Shown here piece by piece: positions 10,204-21,363 of a stretch of 64,000 nt of DNA. The notes under the pieces are model-generated. The model was given only the letters and a program-made list of their open reading frames with translations. It searched no databases and was not told where the DNA came from. Position 1 is the stretch's first letter. The number at the start of each line of letters is the position of its first letter. This stretch comes from Granulosicoccus sp. GTDB lineage: Bacteria > Pseudomonadota > Gammaproteobacteria > Granulosicoccales > Granulosicoccaceae. The translations under genes were made by a program, and so were the position numbers. The stretch spans positions 5,038 to 69,037 of the forward strand of contig JAHDGK010000022.1 in NCBI GenBank assembly GCA_020627685.1, written 5' to 3'.

Positions 10204-11241
10204 GTGAGTATCATCAGGATTACTGAGCTGTTGGGAGATGGCATCGGTCCAGAACTGGCCGAGTCTGTTCACGCTGTTGCAGAGTCCCTGCCAGTGGATT
10301 TCGAATTTGTCCCGGTGGATTGGTCCCTTGAGAACCGTGAAGCTCGGGGCGATGATGTCATTGATGAAGCCGAGGCTTCCATGCGGGAAACTAAGCTGGC
10401 GGTCAAATACCCCACGGTCACCAATAAAAGAAGCCCAAACGCCTTAATCAGGCGGCGATGCGATTTCAGTGTTATCTACCGACCTGCAATCTCGATTAAG
10501 GGGATACACAGTAACTTCAAAGAAAACGTCAACCTGCACATTGTTCGTATTGCAACTGGCGGTACCTATGATGATCCGGGTCAGCTTATCGGTAAAGATG
10601 CCGCGGTTTCGCTCAGAATGGTTGAACGTAAACCCTGTGAGCAAGCGGCCAAGTTTGCGTTTCAGCTGGCCCGAAGTAAGGGGATGACCTACGGAGACAG
10701 TCACTATTCCATGACCAGCTCCTCCAAGCATACGATTCAACGGGTAACCGACGGGTTATTTGAATCTGTTGTCTCGGAGGTGCACAAGGACTTTACCGAT
10801 GTCGAGCACAACGTAGAGTTGTTCGATGCTTTGCTTGCCAAAATCATTATTGATCCTTCCGCCTACGAAGTTGTGCTGGTTCTGAACGAGTACGGTGATT
10901 TTCTTTCAGACATGGCGTCCGGTCTTGTTGGTAGTCTTGGTACCGGGGCCAGTGGTAACTACTCCTTCGACGAAAACAACGACGTAGACATTGCCATGTT
11001 CGATCCGGCGGGCGGAACCGCACCTGACATCGCTGGAAAAAACGTTGCTAACCCTGCGGCGGTTCTCTTGGCATTCGGCATGCTACTAGATCATGTAGAC
11101 CGCTACGATCTGGGTCATGCTTTACGTTTGAGTTTATTGGGTTGTATTGAAAATGGTCACAGCACACGAGATTTGGGCGGTAAACTTAATACCGACGAAT
11201 TTACACAGGTTGTCATTGACAACATCCCGGCACATCTTTAG
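10204..11241 (+). CDS. Isocitrate/isopropylmalate dehydrogenase family protein, divergent
   Basis: LLGDGIGPEL, KRSPNALIRRR, NEYGDFLSDMASGLVGSLG, GGTAPDIAGKNVANPAAVLLAFGMLL; altered RExxE-type and HGTAP motifs. Confidence 0.85.
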   Translation: MSIIRITELLGDGIGPELAESVHAVAESLPVDFEFVPVDWSLENREARGDDVIDEAEASMRETKLAVKYPTVTNKRSPNALIRRRCDFSVIYRPAISIKGIHSNFKENVNLHIVRIATGGTYDDPGQLIGKDAAVSLRMVERKPCEQAAKFAFQLARSKGMTYGDSHYSMTSSSKHTIQRVTDGLFESVVSEVHKDFTDVEHNVELFDALLAKIIIDPSAYEVVLVLNEYGDFLSDMASGLVGSLGTGASGNYSFDENNDVDIAMFDPAGGTAPDIAGKNVANPAAVLLAFGMLLDHVDRYDLGHALRLSLLGCIENGHSTRDLGGKLNTDEFTQVVIDNIPAHL

Positions 11242-11298
11242 CCGGATAACAGCAAATCCTCAGGGCCTTAACGGGTCGATCGGGTCAGGACCTAATCA

Positions 11299-14175
11299 AT
11301 GAGTGCAACGCCGAAGTCAGTCAACGCTAAGCCGGGAATGCAGGAGCAGTGGGACACCTCCATGCTCGGTGGGGCTAACTCCCCCTGGCTTGAGAGTCAG
11401 TACGAACAGTACTTACGCGATCCCAATTCTGTTGACGAAGCGTGGCGTGATTACTTCGCCTCGCTGCCAATGGTTGCTGAAAACGCTCGTGAAGTTGCTC
11501 ATTCTGAAATTCGAGACCAATTCAGACAGTTAGCTAAGTCACCAATGGCTCGCGCCGCGGGAAGCACTAGCGCTGGCGGTGCAACGGGTGCGGTCGAACT
11601 CAAACAAATCTACGTAACCCAGTTAATCAATGCGTATCGAGTGCGCGGCCACCAGTTGGCCAAGACCGATCCATTGGGCCACCAGTCGACCGCTAAGGTT
11701 CGCGAGTTGCGTTTGCATGAAAACGGTTTGTCGGACATGGACCTCGATACCGTATTTCCAACACCCTCTTTAGAAGGTATCGATCGGGCACCGCTTAGAG
11801 ATATTATTTCTCACCTTGAAAAATGTTATTGCAGCTCTATCGGCTACGAGTTCATGTACATCGATTACACGCCGCAAAAGGATTGGTTGCAGCAGCGCAT
11901 CGAAAGCGTCGCCTCTTCACCGCAACTCAACGCTGAGACTAAGCAGTGGATTTTGCAGCGCGTTACTGCGGCTGAAAGTATGGAGCGTCACCTGGGTTCG
12001 CGTTATGTCGGACAGAAGCGGTTCTCTTTAGAAGGTGGCGAGAGCCTCATCTTAATCATGAGCGAGCTGGTGAAGCGTGCTGGTGCTGCCGGTGTAAAGG
12101 ACATGGTCCTGGGTATGGCGCATCGCGGCAGACTCAACGTGCTGGTGAACATCTTAGGTAAAAACCCGGCAGATCTGTTTCAGGAATTCGAAGGTAAGCA
12201 TGATGAAAGCTTGTCTTCAGGCGATGTTAAATACCATCAAGGGTTTAGCTCGGATATCCGAACACCGCACGGTCATATGCACCTGTCGCTGGCGTTTAAC
12301 CCATCGCATTTAGAAATTGTCTCGCCAGTGGTAGAAGGTTCTGTTCGTTCTCGTCAGGATCGCTACGGTGATAAAGACGGCGAAAAAGTTATTCCTATCG
12401 CGATTCACGGTGATGCGGCGTTCGCCGGTCAGGGTGTTGTGATGGAAACATTCAATATGGCGGATTCACGAGGATTCTCTACCAAGGGTACGGTGCACAT
12501 CATCGTGAACAACCAGATCGGCTTTACCACCAGTAACGTTGCCGATGCACGATCCACACTCTATGCAACTGATGTTGCGAAGATGATCAACGCTCCGATT
12601 TTCCATGTAAACGGCGATGATCCGGAAGCGGTGTACTTCGTGACTCAGCTTGCGCTGGATTTTCGTATGGCGTTCAACAAAGACGTTGTTATCGACATGG
12701 TTTGTTACCGACGTCACGGCCATAACGAGACTGATGAGCCATCGGTGACTCAGCCTATTATGTACAAGTCGATAAAGGCGTTGCCGACCACCCGAGCCAT
12801 CTATGCAGAGAAGCTGGTTGCCGAAGGTGTATTGACAGCTGCCGAGGCTGACAAGTTGGTGGAAAGCTACAGACAATCCTTGGACGACGGCGTTAATGTG
12901 GCCCCGGGTGTGATTGAAGGCTTGGCGGAAGCACCGGAGTTGCAAGTCGACTGGTCAAAATATGTCGCAAAAGACTGGCGAGTGCCTTACGAAGGTAAAG
13001 TGCCGTTAGACAGAATTCAGGCCTTAGCCACACAACTGGGCACATTGCCAGACGGGTTGGTGCTGCATTCGCGCGTTAAAAAAATCGTCGAAGATCGGCG
13101 CAAAATGACAGCCGGTGCATTGCCACTTGATTGGGGCTTTGCAGAGACCATGGCCTACGCAACACTGCTTGACGAAGGCTATTCGGTTCGACTATCCGGA
13201 CAGGATTGCGGTCGGGGTACATTTGCTCACCGTCACGCGGTGCTACACAACCAGTCGGAAATGGGCGCTTACGTTCCACTCAGAGAGCTCACCGACAAAG
13301 CCAATTTTCTCGTTATCGATTCAGTCCTCTCGGAAGAAGCGGTACTCGGATTTGAGTATGGTTATGCCACGGCCGATCCAAACACGCTGGTTATCTGGGA
13401 GGCTCAGTTTGGTGACTTCGCAAACGGTGCTCAGGTTCTAATCGATCAGTTCATTAGCTCGGGTGAAACCAAGTGGGGTCGCCTGTGCGGTTTGACCTTG
13501 CTGTTACCTCATGGTTACGAAGGGCAGGGACCTGAACATTCATCAGCCCGTTTGGAGCGCTTCCTACAATTATGTGCTGAAGACAACATGCAGGTTCTGG
13601 TGCCGAGCACGCCGGCACAGGCTTATCATATGCTTCGCCGCCAAATGGTTCGTCCTATGCGACGCCCTATGATTGTTATGTCGCCCAAAAGCTTACTGCG
13701 ACATAAGCTGGCGGTATCGACGCTGGAAGATCTGGCCGAAGGTACCTTTCAGCCAGTATTGCCGGAAGTTGACGACCTTGATCCGAAGAAAGTCGACCGT
13801 TTGGTCTTTTGCAGTGGCAAGGTTTACTACGACTTGTTGGAAGCTCGCCGCAAGCAGGAAATGGACAATGTTGCGCTGGTTCGTCTGGAGCAGCTTTACC
13901 CGTTCCCTTACGATGAAATGCACGCTGCCGTGCAGCAGTACCCGAATGCAAAAAACATCGTATGGTGTCAGGAAGAGCCTCGCAACCAAGGCGCTTGGCG
14001 CTCTAACCGACACCGTATTGAGCGAGTCATGCCTAAATCGGTTGAGGTACTCGAATTTGCAGGAAGATCACCATCTGCCTCACCTGCCAGTGGGTATATG
14101 AGCCAGCATCTGATTGAACAAAAGCGTCTGGTGGAAGAGTGCTTGGGCTTGATACCCAACAGCCAGACTTACTAA
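11299..14175 (+). CDS. sucA: 2-oxoglutarate dehydrogenase E1 component
   Basis: 958 aa; MAHRGRLNVL, RRHGHNETDEPSVTQPIMY, RFLQLCAEDNMQV. Confidence 0.97.
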   Translation: MSATPKSVNAKPGMQEQWDTSMLGGANSPWLESQYEQYLRDPNSVDEAWRDYFASLPMVAENAREVAHSEIRDQFRQLAKSPMARAAGSTSAGGATGAVELKQIYVTQLINAYRVRGHQLAKTDPLGHQSTAKVRELRLHENGLSDMDLDTVFPTPSLEGIDRAPLRDIISHLEKCYCSSIGYEFMYIDYTPQKDWLQQRIESVASSPQLNAETKQWILQRVTAAESMERHLGSRYVGQKRFSLEGGESLILIMSELVKRAGAAGVKDMVLGMAHRGRLNVLVNILGKNPADLFQEFEGKHDESLSSGDVKYHQGFSSDIRTPHGHMHLSLAFNPSHLEIVSPVVEGSVRSRQDRYGDKDGEKVIPIAIHGDAAFAGQGVVMETFNMADSRGFSTKGTVHIIVNNQIGFTTSNVADARSTLYATDVAKMINAPIFHVNGDDPEAVYFVTQLALDFRMAFNKDVVIDMVCYRRHGHNETDEPSVTQPIMYKSIKALPTTRAIYAEKLVAEGVLTAAEADKLVESYRQSLDDGVNVAPGVIEGLAEAPELQVDWSKYVAKDWRVPYEGKVPLDRIQALATQLGTLPDGLVLHSRVKKIVEDRRKMTAGALPLDWGFAETMAYATLLDEGYSVRLSGQDCGRGTFAHRHAVLHNQSEMGAYVPLRELTDKANFLVIDSVLSEEAVLGFEYGYATADPNTLVIWEAQFGDFANGAQVLIDQFISSGETKWGRLCGLTLLLPHGYEGQGPEHSSARLERFLQLCAEDNMQVLVPSTPAQAYHMLRRQMVRPMRRPMIVMSPKSLLRHKLAVSTLEDLAEGTFQPVLPEVDDLDPKKVDRLVFCSGKVYYDLLEARRKQEMDNVALVRLEQLYPFPYDEMHAAVQQYPNAKNIVWCQEEPRNQGAWRSNRHRIERVMPKSVEVLEFAGRSPSASPASGYMSQHLIEQKRLVEECLGLIPNSQTY

Positions 14176-14216
14176 TCTACACTTAACTACTTGAATAAAA
14201 CTCAAAGGCCAGCTTC

Positions 14217-15458
14217 ATGACATCCGAGATCAAAGTGCCGACATTGCCCGAGTCAATTGCAGATGCATTGATTGTGACGTGGCACAAAAAGGAAGGCGAC
14301 CCCGTCAGCCGCGATGAAGTACTCGTTGATATCGAAACCGATAAGGTTGTGATGGAAGTTCCGGCTGCCGAAGATGGTGTGCTGGGCAAAATCATCGAGC
14401 CTGAAGGTACGACGGTGTCTGCGCACCAGGTTATTGGGTCTATTGAAGCTTCTGATGGTGCCGCGGCTGCGCCTGTCGCTGCTGCAAGCGCAGCAGCTGC
14501 CGAACCCGCCGCTGAGCCGGAAAATTCCAGTGCAGGACAAACCAGTCCTTCGGTGCGAAAGCTGTTGGACAAGCATGGTTTAAGTGCCTCTGATGTTAAA
14601 GGCTCTGGCAAGAATGGCCGAATTTCCAAAGAAGATGTTGAGCAGCACGTTGCCGGTGGTAGCAAGGCTTCTGCTCCTGCAGCACCTGTGACGAATATTG
14701 CACCCGCTGCCCCGGCAGCTGCCAGTGCTGCGCCATTGCCGATTGTTGCCGATGGTGAGCGCGTTGAAAAACGCGTACCGATGTCACGCTTACGGGCGCG
14801 TATCGCAGAGCGCTTGTTGTCTGCAACGCAAAACACGGCCATGCTCACCACTTTCAATGAAGTGGACATGAGTCAGTTCATTGCGCTGCGTAGTCAGTAC
14901 AAAGACAAGTTTGAAAAATCCCATGGTGTGAAGCTTGGCTTTATGTCCATCTTCCTAAAAGCCGCTACCGAAGCGTTGAAGCGTTATCCGGATATCAATG
15001 CATCGATTGACGGTGATGACGTTGTCTACCACGGCTATTGCGATATTGGTGTGGCTGTGTCGTCAGACAGGGGGTTGGTGGTTCCGGTATTGCGAAACAC
15101 TGAATTTATGTCCTTGGCTGATGTTGAAAAGACCATCGGTCATTACGCTGAAAAAGCCCGTGACGGAAAGTTATCGTTAGAAGAGATGACCGGCGGTACA
15201 TTCACTGTGTCAAACGGCGGTGTGTTTGGTTCACTCTTATCAACACCTATTTTGAACCCACCACAAAGTGCCATTCTAGGAATGCACGCCACACAGGATC
15301 GCCCTGTTGCGGTAAACGGTGAAGTCGTTATTCGCCCGATGATGTATATCGCGCTGAGCTATGACCATCGAATTGTTGATGGTAAAGGTGCCGTTGGATT
15401 CTTGAAGACGATTAAGGAACTGGTTGAAGATCCTGCGCGAATCGTATTCGATATCTAG
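14217..15458 (+). CDS. sucB: Dihydrolipoyllysine succinyltransferase E2 component
   Basis: Lipoyl domain [13 protein letters not shown], Ala/Pro linker, peripheral subunit-binding domain, catalytic [15 protein letters not shown]. Confidence 0.97.
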   Translation: MTSEIKVPTLPESIADALIVTWHKKEGDPVSRDEVLVDIETDKVVMEVPAAEDGVLGKIIEPEGTTVSAHQVIGSIEASDGAAAAPVAAASAAAAEPAAEPENSSAGQTSPSVRKLLDKHGLSASDVKGSGKNGRISKEDVEQHVAGGSKASAPAAPVTNIAPAAPAAASAAPLPIVADGERVEKRVPMSRLRARIAERLLSATQNTAMLTTFNEVDMSQFIALRSQYKDKFEKSHGVKLGFMSIFLKAATEALKRYPDINASIDGDDVVYHGYCDIGVAVSSDRGLVVPVLRNTEFMSLADVEKTIGHYAEKARDGKLSLEEMTGGTFTVSNGGVFGSLLSTPILNPPQSAILGMHATQDRPVAVNGEVVIRPMMYIALSYDHRIVDGKGAVGFLKTIKELVEDPARIVFDI

Positions 15459-15490
15459 TGATTTTGTCGCTGTGAAATTGCGATGAGAAA

Positions 15491-15515
15491 AACGCCGCTT
15501 AATGCGGCGTTTTTT
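15491..15515 (+). terminator. Rho-independent terminator after sucB (possibly bidirectional)
   Basis: aacgccgc-ttaat-gcggcgtt followed by T run; A run upstream could serve the opposite strand. Confidence 0.85.
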
Positions 15516-15525
15516 ATGCCGGTTG

Positions 15526-16581
15526 TTAACTCACTTCCTCAATGCCCAGTAGTTGGCGCATGCGTGCCAGTACATCCAGCCCTTGCATCGCTAACCAGTG
15601 CGGTAAATCGATGATGACCCAGTTTTCAGCCAGCTTGTCGCCATCGCGCCGGTAGACATCGACCACGCGCATGTCTGCAGGTGTACCGCTGCCTGTCATA
15701 CCTAAGAATCCGCCGGTGGATGTATTGGTCAAATTCGGCCAGCCGAAAAAACAACCGTAGTTGCCTTCGGCAAAACGCGCTATGTGGCCATTAAATGTCT
15801 TGCCGGCTAAGTTGTAGCGAAACGGGTATTGATGCTGATGTTGGTATCGTTCGATGGTGTAAGTGGCACCGATACCTTCAGGGCCGTACCAGATCATATC
15901 GTTGTGCCAACTCTTGGCAAGGACTGACGGCGGTACTTTGTTGTCGTTGGTTTTCAAAGCATGTGCGTTCGCCGCACTTAAGTCATCAATCATGCGATTG
16001 ATCAAGTCCAGAGTCTCGGTCCCCGCGTCAGCGGGCTGAGGCTCGAAAAGTAAACCGTCGTGGGTTTTCGGGCCAGGATAAATAAACGAGCTGCCGGTTT
16101 GCGGAGGTAAGGGGTTTTGACCGGCTTGTCGCATGACCCCGATCAAATCGATAAACAAAGCGGACTCGGCAATTTTCCCATCTTCAACACGATGAAATTC
16201 AGCGAAGCGAATAAACGTCATTCGGTGCGTACTGGGTATGTCGAGCCAGGGGCGGTCGAAAAGACCCATAAAATGGCCCATTTGGCAGACCCAGATATCT
16301 GAACTTGCTGCGTCATTGGTTTCCGTGTGAACGATATTGTCACCGGCTAAAAATATGTCGACTCGGCGCTGTAAGGATGTGAACGATTCTCTTAACGGCT
16401 GCCAGAATGTTGTGCAAACTGCCTCAGCTCCGTCCATTTCATGAAACGGGTGAAGCCCGCGCCAGTGGTAATTCTCATGAGTATGGGTGGTGAGAACGTC
16501 TGCTAGTTGCGCGCTTGGCGCCTGGTCGAAGGCATTTGTGTATTCCAATACAACGTGCTTGGCGGCTTGCAAAGGGCTCAT
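15526..16581 (-). CDS. SnoaL-like/ester cyclase family protein, probably two tandem NTF2-like folds
   Basis: Likely start MSPLQAAKHVVLEYTNAFDQAP; two similar modules (NYHWRGLHPFHEMDGAEAV...FWQPLRESF and DMIWYGPEGIGATYTIERYQHQHQYPFR). Confidence 0.7.
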   Translation of the reverse strand: MSPLQAAKHVVLEYTNAFDQAPSAQLADVLTTHTHENYHWRGLHPFHEMDGAEAVCTTFWQPLRESFTSLQRRVDIFLAGDNIVHTETNDAASSDIWVCQMGHFMGLFDRPWLDIPSTHRMTFIRFAEFHRVEDGKIAESALFIDLIGVMRQAGQNPLPPQTGSSFIYPGPKTHDGLLFEPQPADAGTETLDLINRMIDDLSAANAHALKTNDNKVPPSVLAKSWHNDMIWYGPEGIGATYTIERYQHQHQYPFRYNLAGKTFNGHIARFAEGNYGCFFGWPNLTNTSTGGFLGMTGSGTPADMRVVDVYRRDGDKLAENWVIIDLPHWLAMQGLDVLARMRQLLGIEEVS

Positions 16582-16690
16582 GGATGATCTAGTTAAACGG
16601 TATTGGTTAGATAGTAGCAACACGAAGAAGTGAAGCCCATAAGATTCGTGTTCAAGCGCAACATTCGTAAGCAGGAAGCTGGAATAGTCC

Positions 16691-18406
16691 ATGAAAAAAT
16701 CAGGATTGGTATTAAGTAGGCATCTTCTCGCTATCAAAGCCGTTTGCTGTCTGTTGGTGGCTATGTTTTTTTTCAGCGAGTTCGCTCGGGCAGATAGTGT
16801 TCCGCCTACGGCACCTGGTAGCTTGCAAGGCGTTCGGTATTCATCAACGGCTGGTGAGATATTTTGGTCGCCGGCAAGCGATGACTCCCTGATTGTTGGA
16901 TACCGTGTGATTCGCGACGGTCTTGATTTGGGAATTCGCGATGCGAAAAGTGTTTTCGAGCCCTCGCTCGAACCGGACACGGCGTATCGCTACCGTGTCA
17001 GCGCCATTGATCGATTTGGTAACGAAGGGCCTGCGCTTAGCGTTGATATATCGGCGATTAATGGTCAGCAAAATGTGGGGCAGGCAGATGAGCCTACAAC
17101 ACCTGTAATTCCAGATAGGCCGCAGGAGTTACCCGATTCCTCGGACCTGACACTCTATAGTGACGCAGGTCGCGTGACTTTAACTGAAGGCGATAGCAAC
17201 GGCGTTTCAATAGCATTGTCGCTTCAACGAAATGGCTCTAGCGCGCGTCCCGTGCAATTGTCCTTAGAGTCTGACAACGCCCGCGACCTATACAACCTGC
17301 GTTATGCCTTTTCGCCGTCAACCTTGGGCCGGGGTGAATCTGGTTCGGTTGTTACGTTGCATCTGGACATTGGTGTTGCGCCTTTGTTATTTCATGAACG
17401 ACACTTTCGACTTGTTGCTGATGACGGGGTGTCGCGAACGACACGCTCTTTGACGATTGATGTCTCTCCAACCAGTGCCCCCGATATTTATTTGCTGATC
17501 GGTCAGAGCAATATGGAGGGTTACAGTGAACTTGGCAGTCGCGAGGCCTATGCCGGTGGTATGGACGAGCGTCACCCCAGAATCCAACAGCTAAATGTTC
17601 AGCCCAATAGCCGATCTGTGTTCTATAGCGATAGCATGTTCAGAGATGAACAAAGCAACATATCGTCACCGAGTTTTGTACCGGCAGAAGATCCTTTGCA
17701 TGAGCCACGATTCATCGGCATTGATGGAAAGGAGGCGACGTTTGTCGGCTTGGGCTTAACGTTCGCGAAATCTGCCTTGACCAGCACGACCTCAGAGATT
17801 TATCTGGTACCCGCAGCCTGGGGCGCGACCGGATTCTGTGCCAATTCCAATGGTGATTTGGCATGGAATGCATGGCCTACACCCGCTCAAGCGCACTTAG
17901 GTGGAACTCTCTTGGCCGATCGTGCGCTGACTCGTCTGAATATGACCCTGCGTGAGACAGGTGGTGTGCTGCGCGGAATACTATGGCATCAAGGTGGCGC
18001 TGATTCTAACAATCCGGACTGCGCTAGAGATTATGCGAATAACTTATCTCAGCTGGTTTCCCGATTACGCAGCGACGCCCGACAAGACGGACGGGGTGCC
18101 GATGGGAGGGGGGCGGCAGCCGTCATCCCGTTTGTTGTGGCGACGCAAAGCCGTGGCGATGATGAGCGCGGGCAGTTCTCGGTATTTAACCCGTCCAAAG
18201 TGATTGTTGACGCTGCACAACGCTCGGTAAGTCAGTACATCACTCATTCAGATTTTGTGAATAACGATGATTTAGTACCGTCACAGTATCCTTGCGGCCA
18301 AACGTCGTGTGTTCACTTCGGTGCTGCGGCGTTGCGTGAGCAAGGGCGGAGGTTTTTCGCAGCGTTCAAGCGAATTTGGAGCAATGCAGCTACCTATCAC
18401 TACTAG
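16691..18406 (+). CDS. Secreted SGNH/sialate-O-acetylesterase-like esterase with N-terminal FN3-like domain
   Basis: Signal peptide-like N-terminus; FN3-like VRYSSTAGEIFWSPASDD...YRYRVSAIDRFGNEG; PDIYLLIGQSNMEGYSEL (GQSNM); LWHQGGAD; late HFG. Confidence 0.8.
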   Translation: MKKSGLVLSRHLLAIKAVCCLLVAMFFFSEFARADSVPPTAPGSLQGVRYSSTAGEIFWSPASDDSLIVGYRVIRDGLDLGIRDAKSVFEPSLEPDTAYRYRVSAIDRFGNEGPALSVDISAINGQQNVGQADEPTTPVIPDRPQELPDSSDLTLYSDAGRVTLTEGDSNGVSIALSLQRNGSSARPVQLSLESDNARDLYNLRYAFSPSTLGRGESGSVVTLHLDIGVAPLLFHERHFRLVADDGVSRTTRSLTIDVSPTSAPDIYLLIGQSNMEGYSELGSREAYAGGMDERHPRIQQLNVQPNSRSVFYSDSMFRDEQSNISSPSFVPAEDPLHEPRFIGIDGKEATFVGLGLTFAKSALTSTTSEIYLVPAAWGATGFCANSNGDLAWNAWPTPAQAHLGGTLLADRALTRLNMTLRETGGVLRGILWHQGGADSNNPDCARDYANNLSQLVSRLRSDARQDGRGADGRGAAAVIPFVVATQSRGDDERGQFSVFNPSKVIVDAAQRSVSQYITHSDFVNNDDLVPSQYPCGQTSCVHFGAAALREQGRRFFAAFKRIWSNAATYHY

Positions 18407-18485
18407 TGTTCCTGTGTAACTAACCTTGATATGAGGATTCTCAGTCATCACAGTTGAGGGTGGCTATAATGTTGCAAACCCCTAA

Positions 18486-19949
<1,464 letters not shown>

Positions 19950-19962
19950 TTGTGCTTTTCCG

Positions 19963-19992
19963 AGTTGTGCGGGTGATATTGCCCGCACAACT
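19963..19992. terminator. Strong hairpin downstream of lpdA
   Basis: agttgtgcggg-tgatattg-cccgcacaact, 11-bp perfect stem; no clear U tract. Confidence 0.45.
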
Positions 19993-20051
19993 ATGCACCT
20001 TGGTCTTTGTCCCGACCCTCCACATTAGGAACTAACAGCCCATTCTTGTCT

Positions 20052-20076
20052 CAGAACCCTAGTAGGCAGGGTTCTG
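20052..20076. repeat. Inverted repeat upstream of MFS gene
   Basis: cagaaccct-agtaggc-agggttctg, 9-bp perfect arms. Confidence 0.6.
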
Positions 20077-20092
20077 CTGTCGCATCTAGGCT

Positions 20093-21307
20093 GTGGTCAA
20101 TGTTATCCCCCTCAACACGAAGCGTATGAAAGCCAGATCAATCACCTTGCTGGTGTTGGCTGAAGTTGCAGCTATGACCTTATGGTTCGTATCCTCGGCA
20201 ACTCTTGCAGACTTGCGCAACGAGATCGAACTCAGTTCTCTAAAGTCTGCATTGCTAGTTTCGACAGTGCCGGCTGGATTTGTCGCGGGCGCGCTTTACG
20301 TTGCGATGTCCGGAATCGCCGATCGTTATGACCCGCGCCAAGTATTCGCTGCAGCGGCGTTCTTGGCTGCAGTATCAAACGCCCTTCAATTGGTTATTGT
20401 CCCTGGAGGCGAGTTGAGCATCGCCTTGCGATTTGCTACTGGTCTGTTTTTAGCCGGTGTATACCCGGTGGGTATGAAGATCGCCGTTGGCTGGGGTAAG
20501 GAAGATCGCGGTTGGTTGGTGGGGTTGCTGGTGGGTGGCCTAACGTTAGGCTCAGCAGCGCCGCATCTGCTTGCCTGGATGGGTGGATCTAATTGGCAGC
20601 TGACAACTCTATTGGCGTCGGTACTGGCCATTGTGTCATCCATGTTGGTGATGGGGACTCAGCTGGGTCCTCACCATGCGGTTCAATCCAAGATGAATCC
20701 ACGCATGATTACACTTGCTTGGACCCATAAAAAACTCCGCCGCGCGTACTTGGGCTACCTGGGGCATATGTGGGAGCTATATGCACTTTGGGCATGGATA
20801 GCTCCAGCAGCGGCTGCGTCTTACATGTTGCAGACAACAGAAGCGAACGCCATTGCCTGGTCAAAATTAACGGCGTTTGTTGCCATCGCATCGGGTGCCT
20901 TGTTATGCCCGTTTGCCGGGAAAATAGCTGATCGGTTGGGAAAGGCTGAGCTAACCATTCTGGCAATGACCTTAAGCGGTTCTGCCGCGCTTCTTGCCGC
21001 AGTGGCATTTGGAGGTCCTATACCGCTCGTCGCTTTTGTGTTTGTGTTTTGGGGGGTGGCAGTCATTCCCGATTCGGCTCAGTTTTCGGCAATGGTTGCG
21101 GATCTATCACCTGCTGAGATGGCGGGAAGCTTGATGTCATTGCAAACAGCATTAGGTTTTGCACTCACGATATTCACCGTTCAGCTAACGCCGTTCGTCG
21201 CAGAATTGCTGGGCTGGCCGGCGCTGTTTTGCATCCTCGCTATTGGCCCGATTGTCGGGGTCGCCTCTATGTTGGGATTAACCCGCCAACGGTTGGTAAA
21301 GGATTAA
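20093..21307 (+). CDS. MFS transporter
   Basis: ~12 hydrophobic segments; VAGALYVAMSGIADRYDPRQ; GTG start at 20093 or in-frame ATG at 20126. Confidence 0.85.
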   Translation: MVNVIPLNTKRMKARSITLLVLAEVAAMTLWFVSSATLADLRNEIELSSLKSALLVSTVPAGFVAGALYVAMSGIADRYDPRQVFAAAAFLAAVSNALQLVIVPGGELSIALRFATGLFLAGVYPVGMKIAVGWGKEDRGWLVGLLVGGLTLGSAAPHLLAWMGGSNWQLTTLLASVLAIVSSMLVMGTQLGPHHAVQSKMNPRMITLAWTHKKLRRAYLGYLGHMWELYALWAWIAPAAAASYMLQTTEANAIAWSKLTAFVAIASGALLCPFAGKIADRLGKAELTILAMTLSGSAALLAAVAFGGPIPLVAFVFVFWGVAVIPDSAQFSAMVADLSPAEMAGSLMSLQTALGFALTIFTVQLTPFVAELLGWPALFCILAIGPIVGVASMLGLTRQRLVKD

Positions 21308-21363
21308 ATAGCGAATCAAATGGGTTTTTGATAGTGCGATGATATTTTGTATATCATCGCGCC

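Noticed and set aside
12466-12945. 159-aa ORF antisense to sucA
   Set aside because: Lies fully inside a confident gene; no recognisable motif.
14183-14869. 228-aa minus-strand ORF opposite sucB
   Set aside because: Low-complexity Ala/Ser composition mirrors the Ala/Pro linker of sucB on the other strand; antisense artefact.
15526-16980. Long version of the SnoaL-like ORF starting at 16980
   Set aside because: Would overlap the N-terminal coding region of the esterase on the other strand; MSPLQAAKHVVLEY at 16581 is a natural start.
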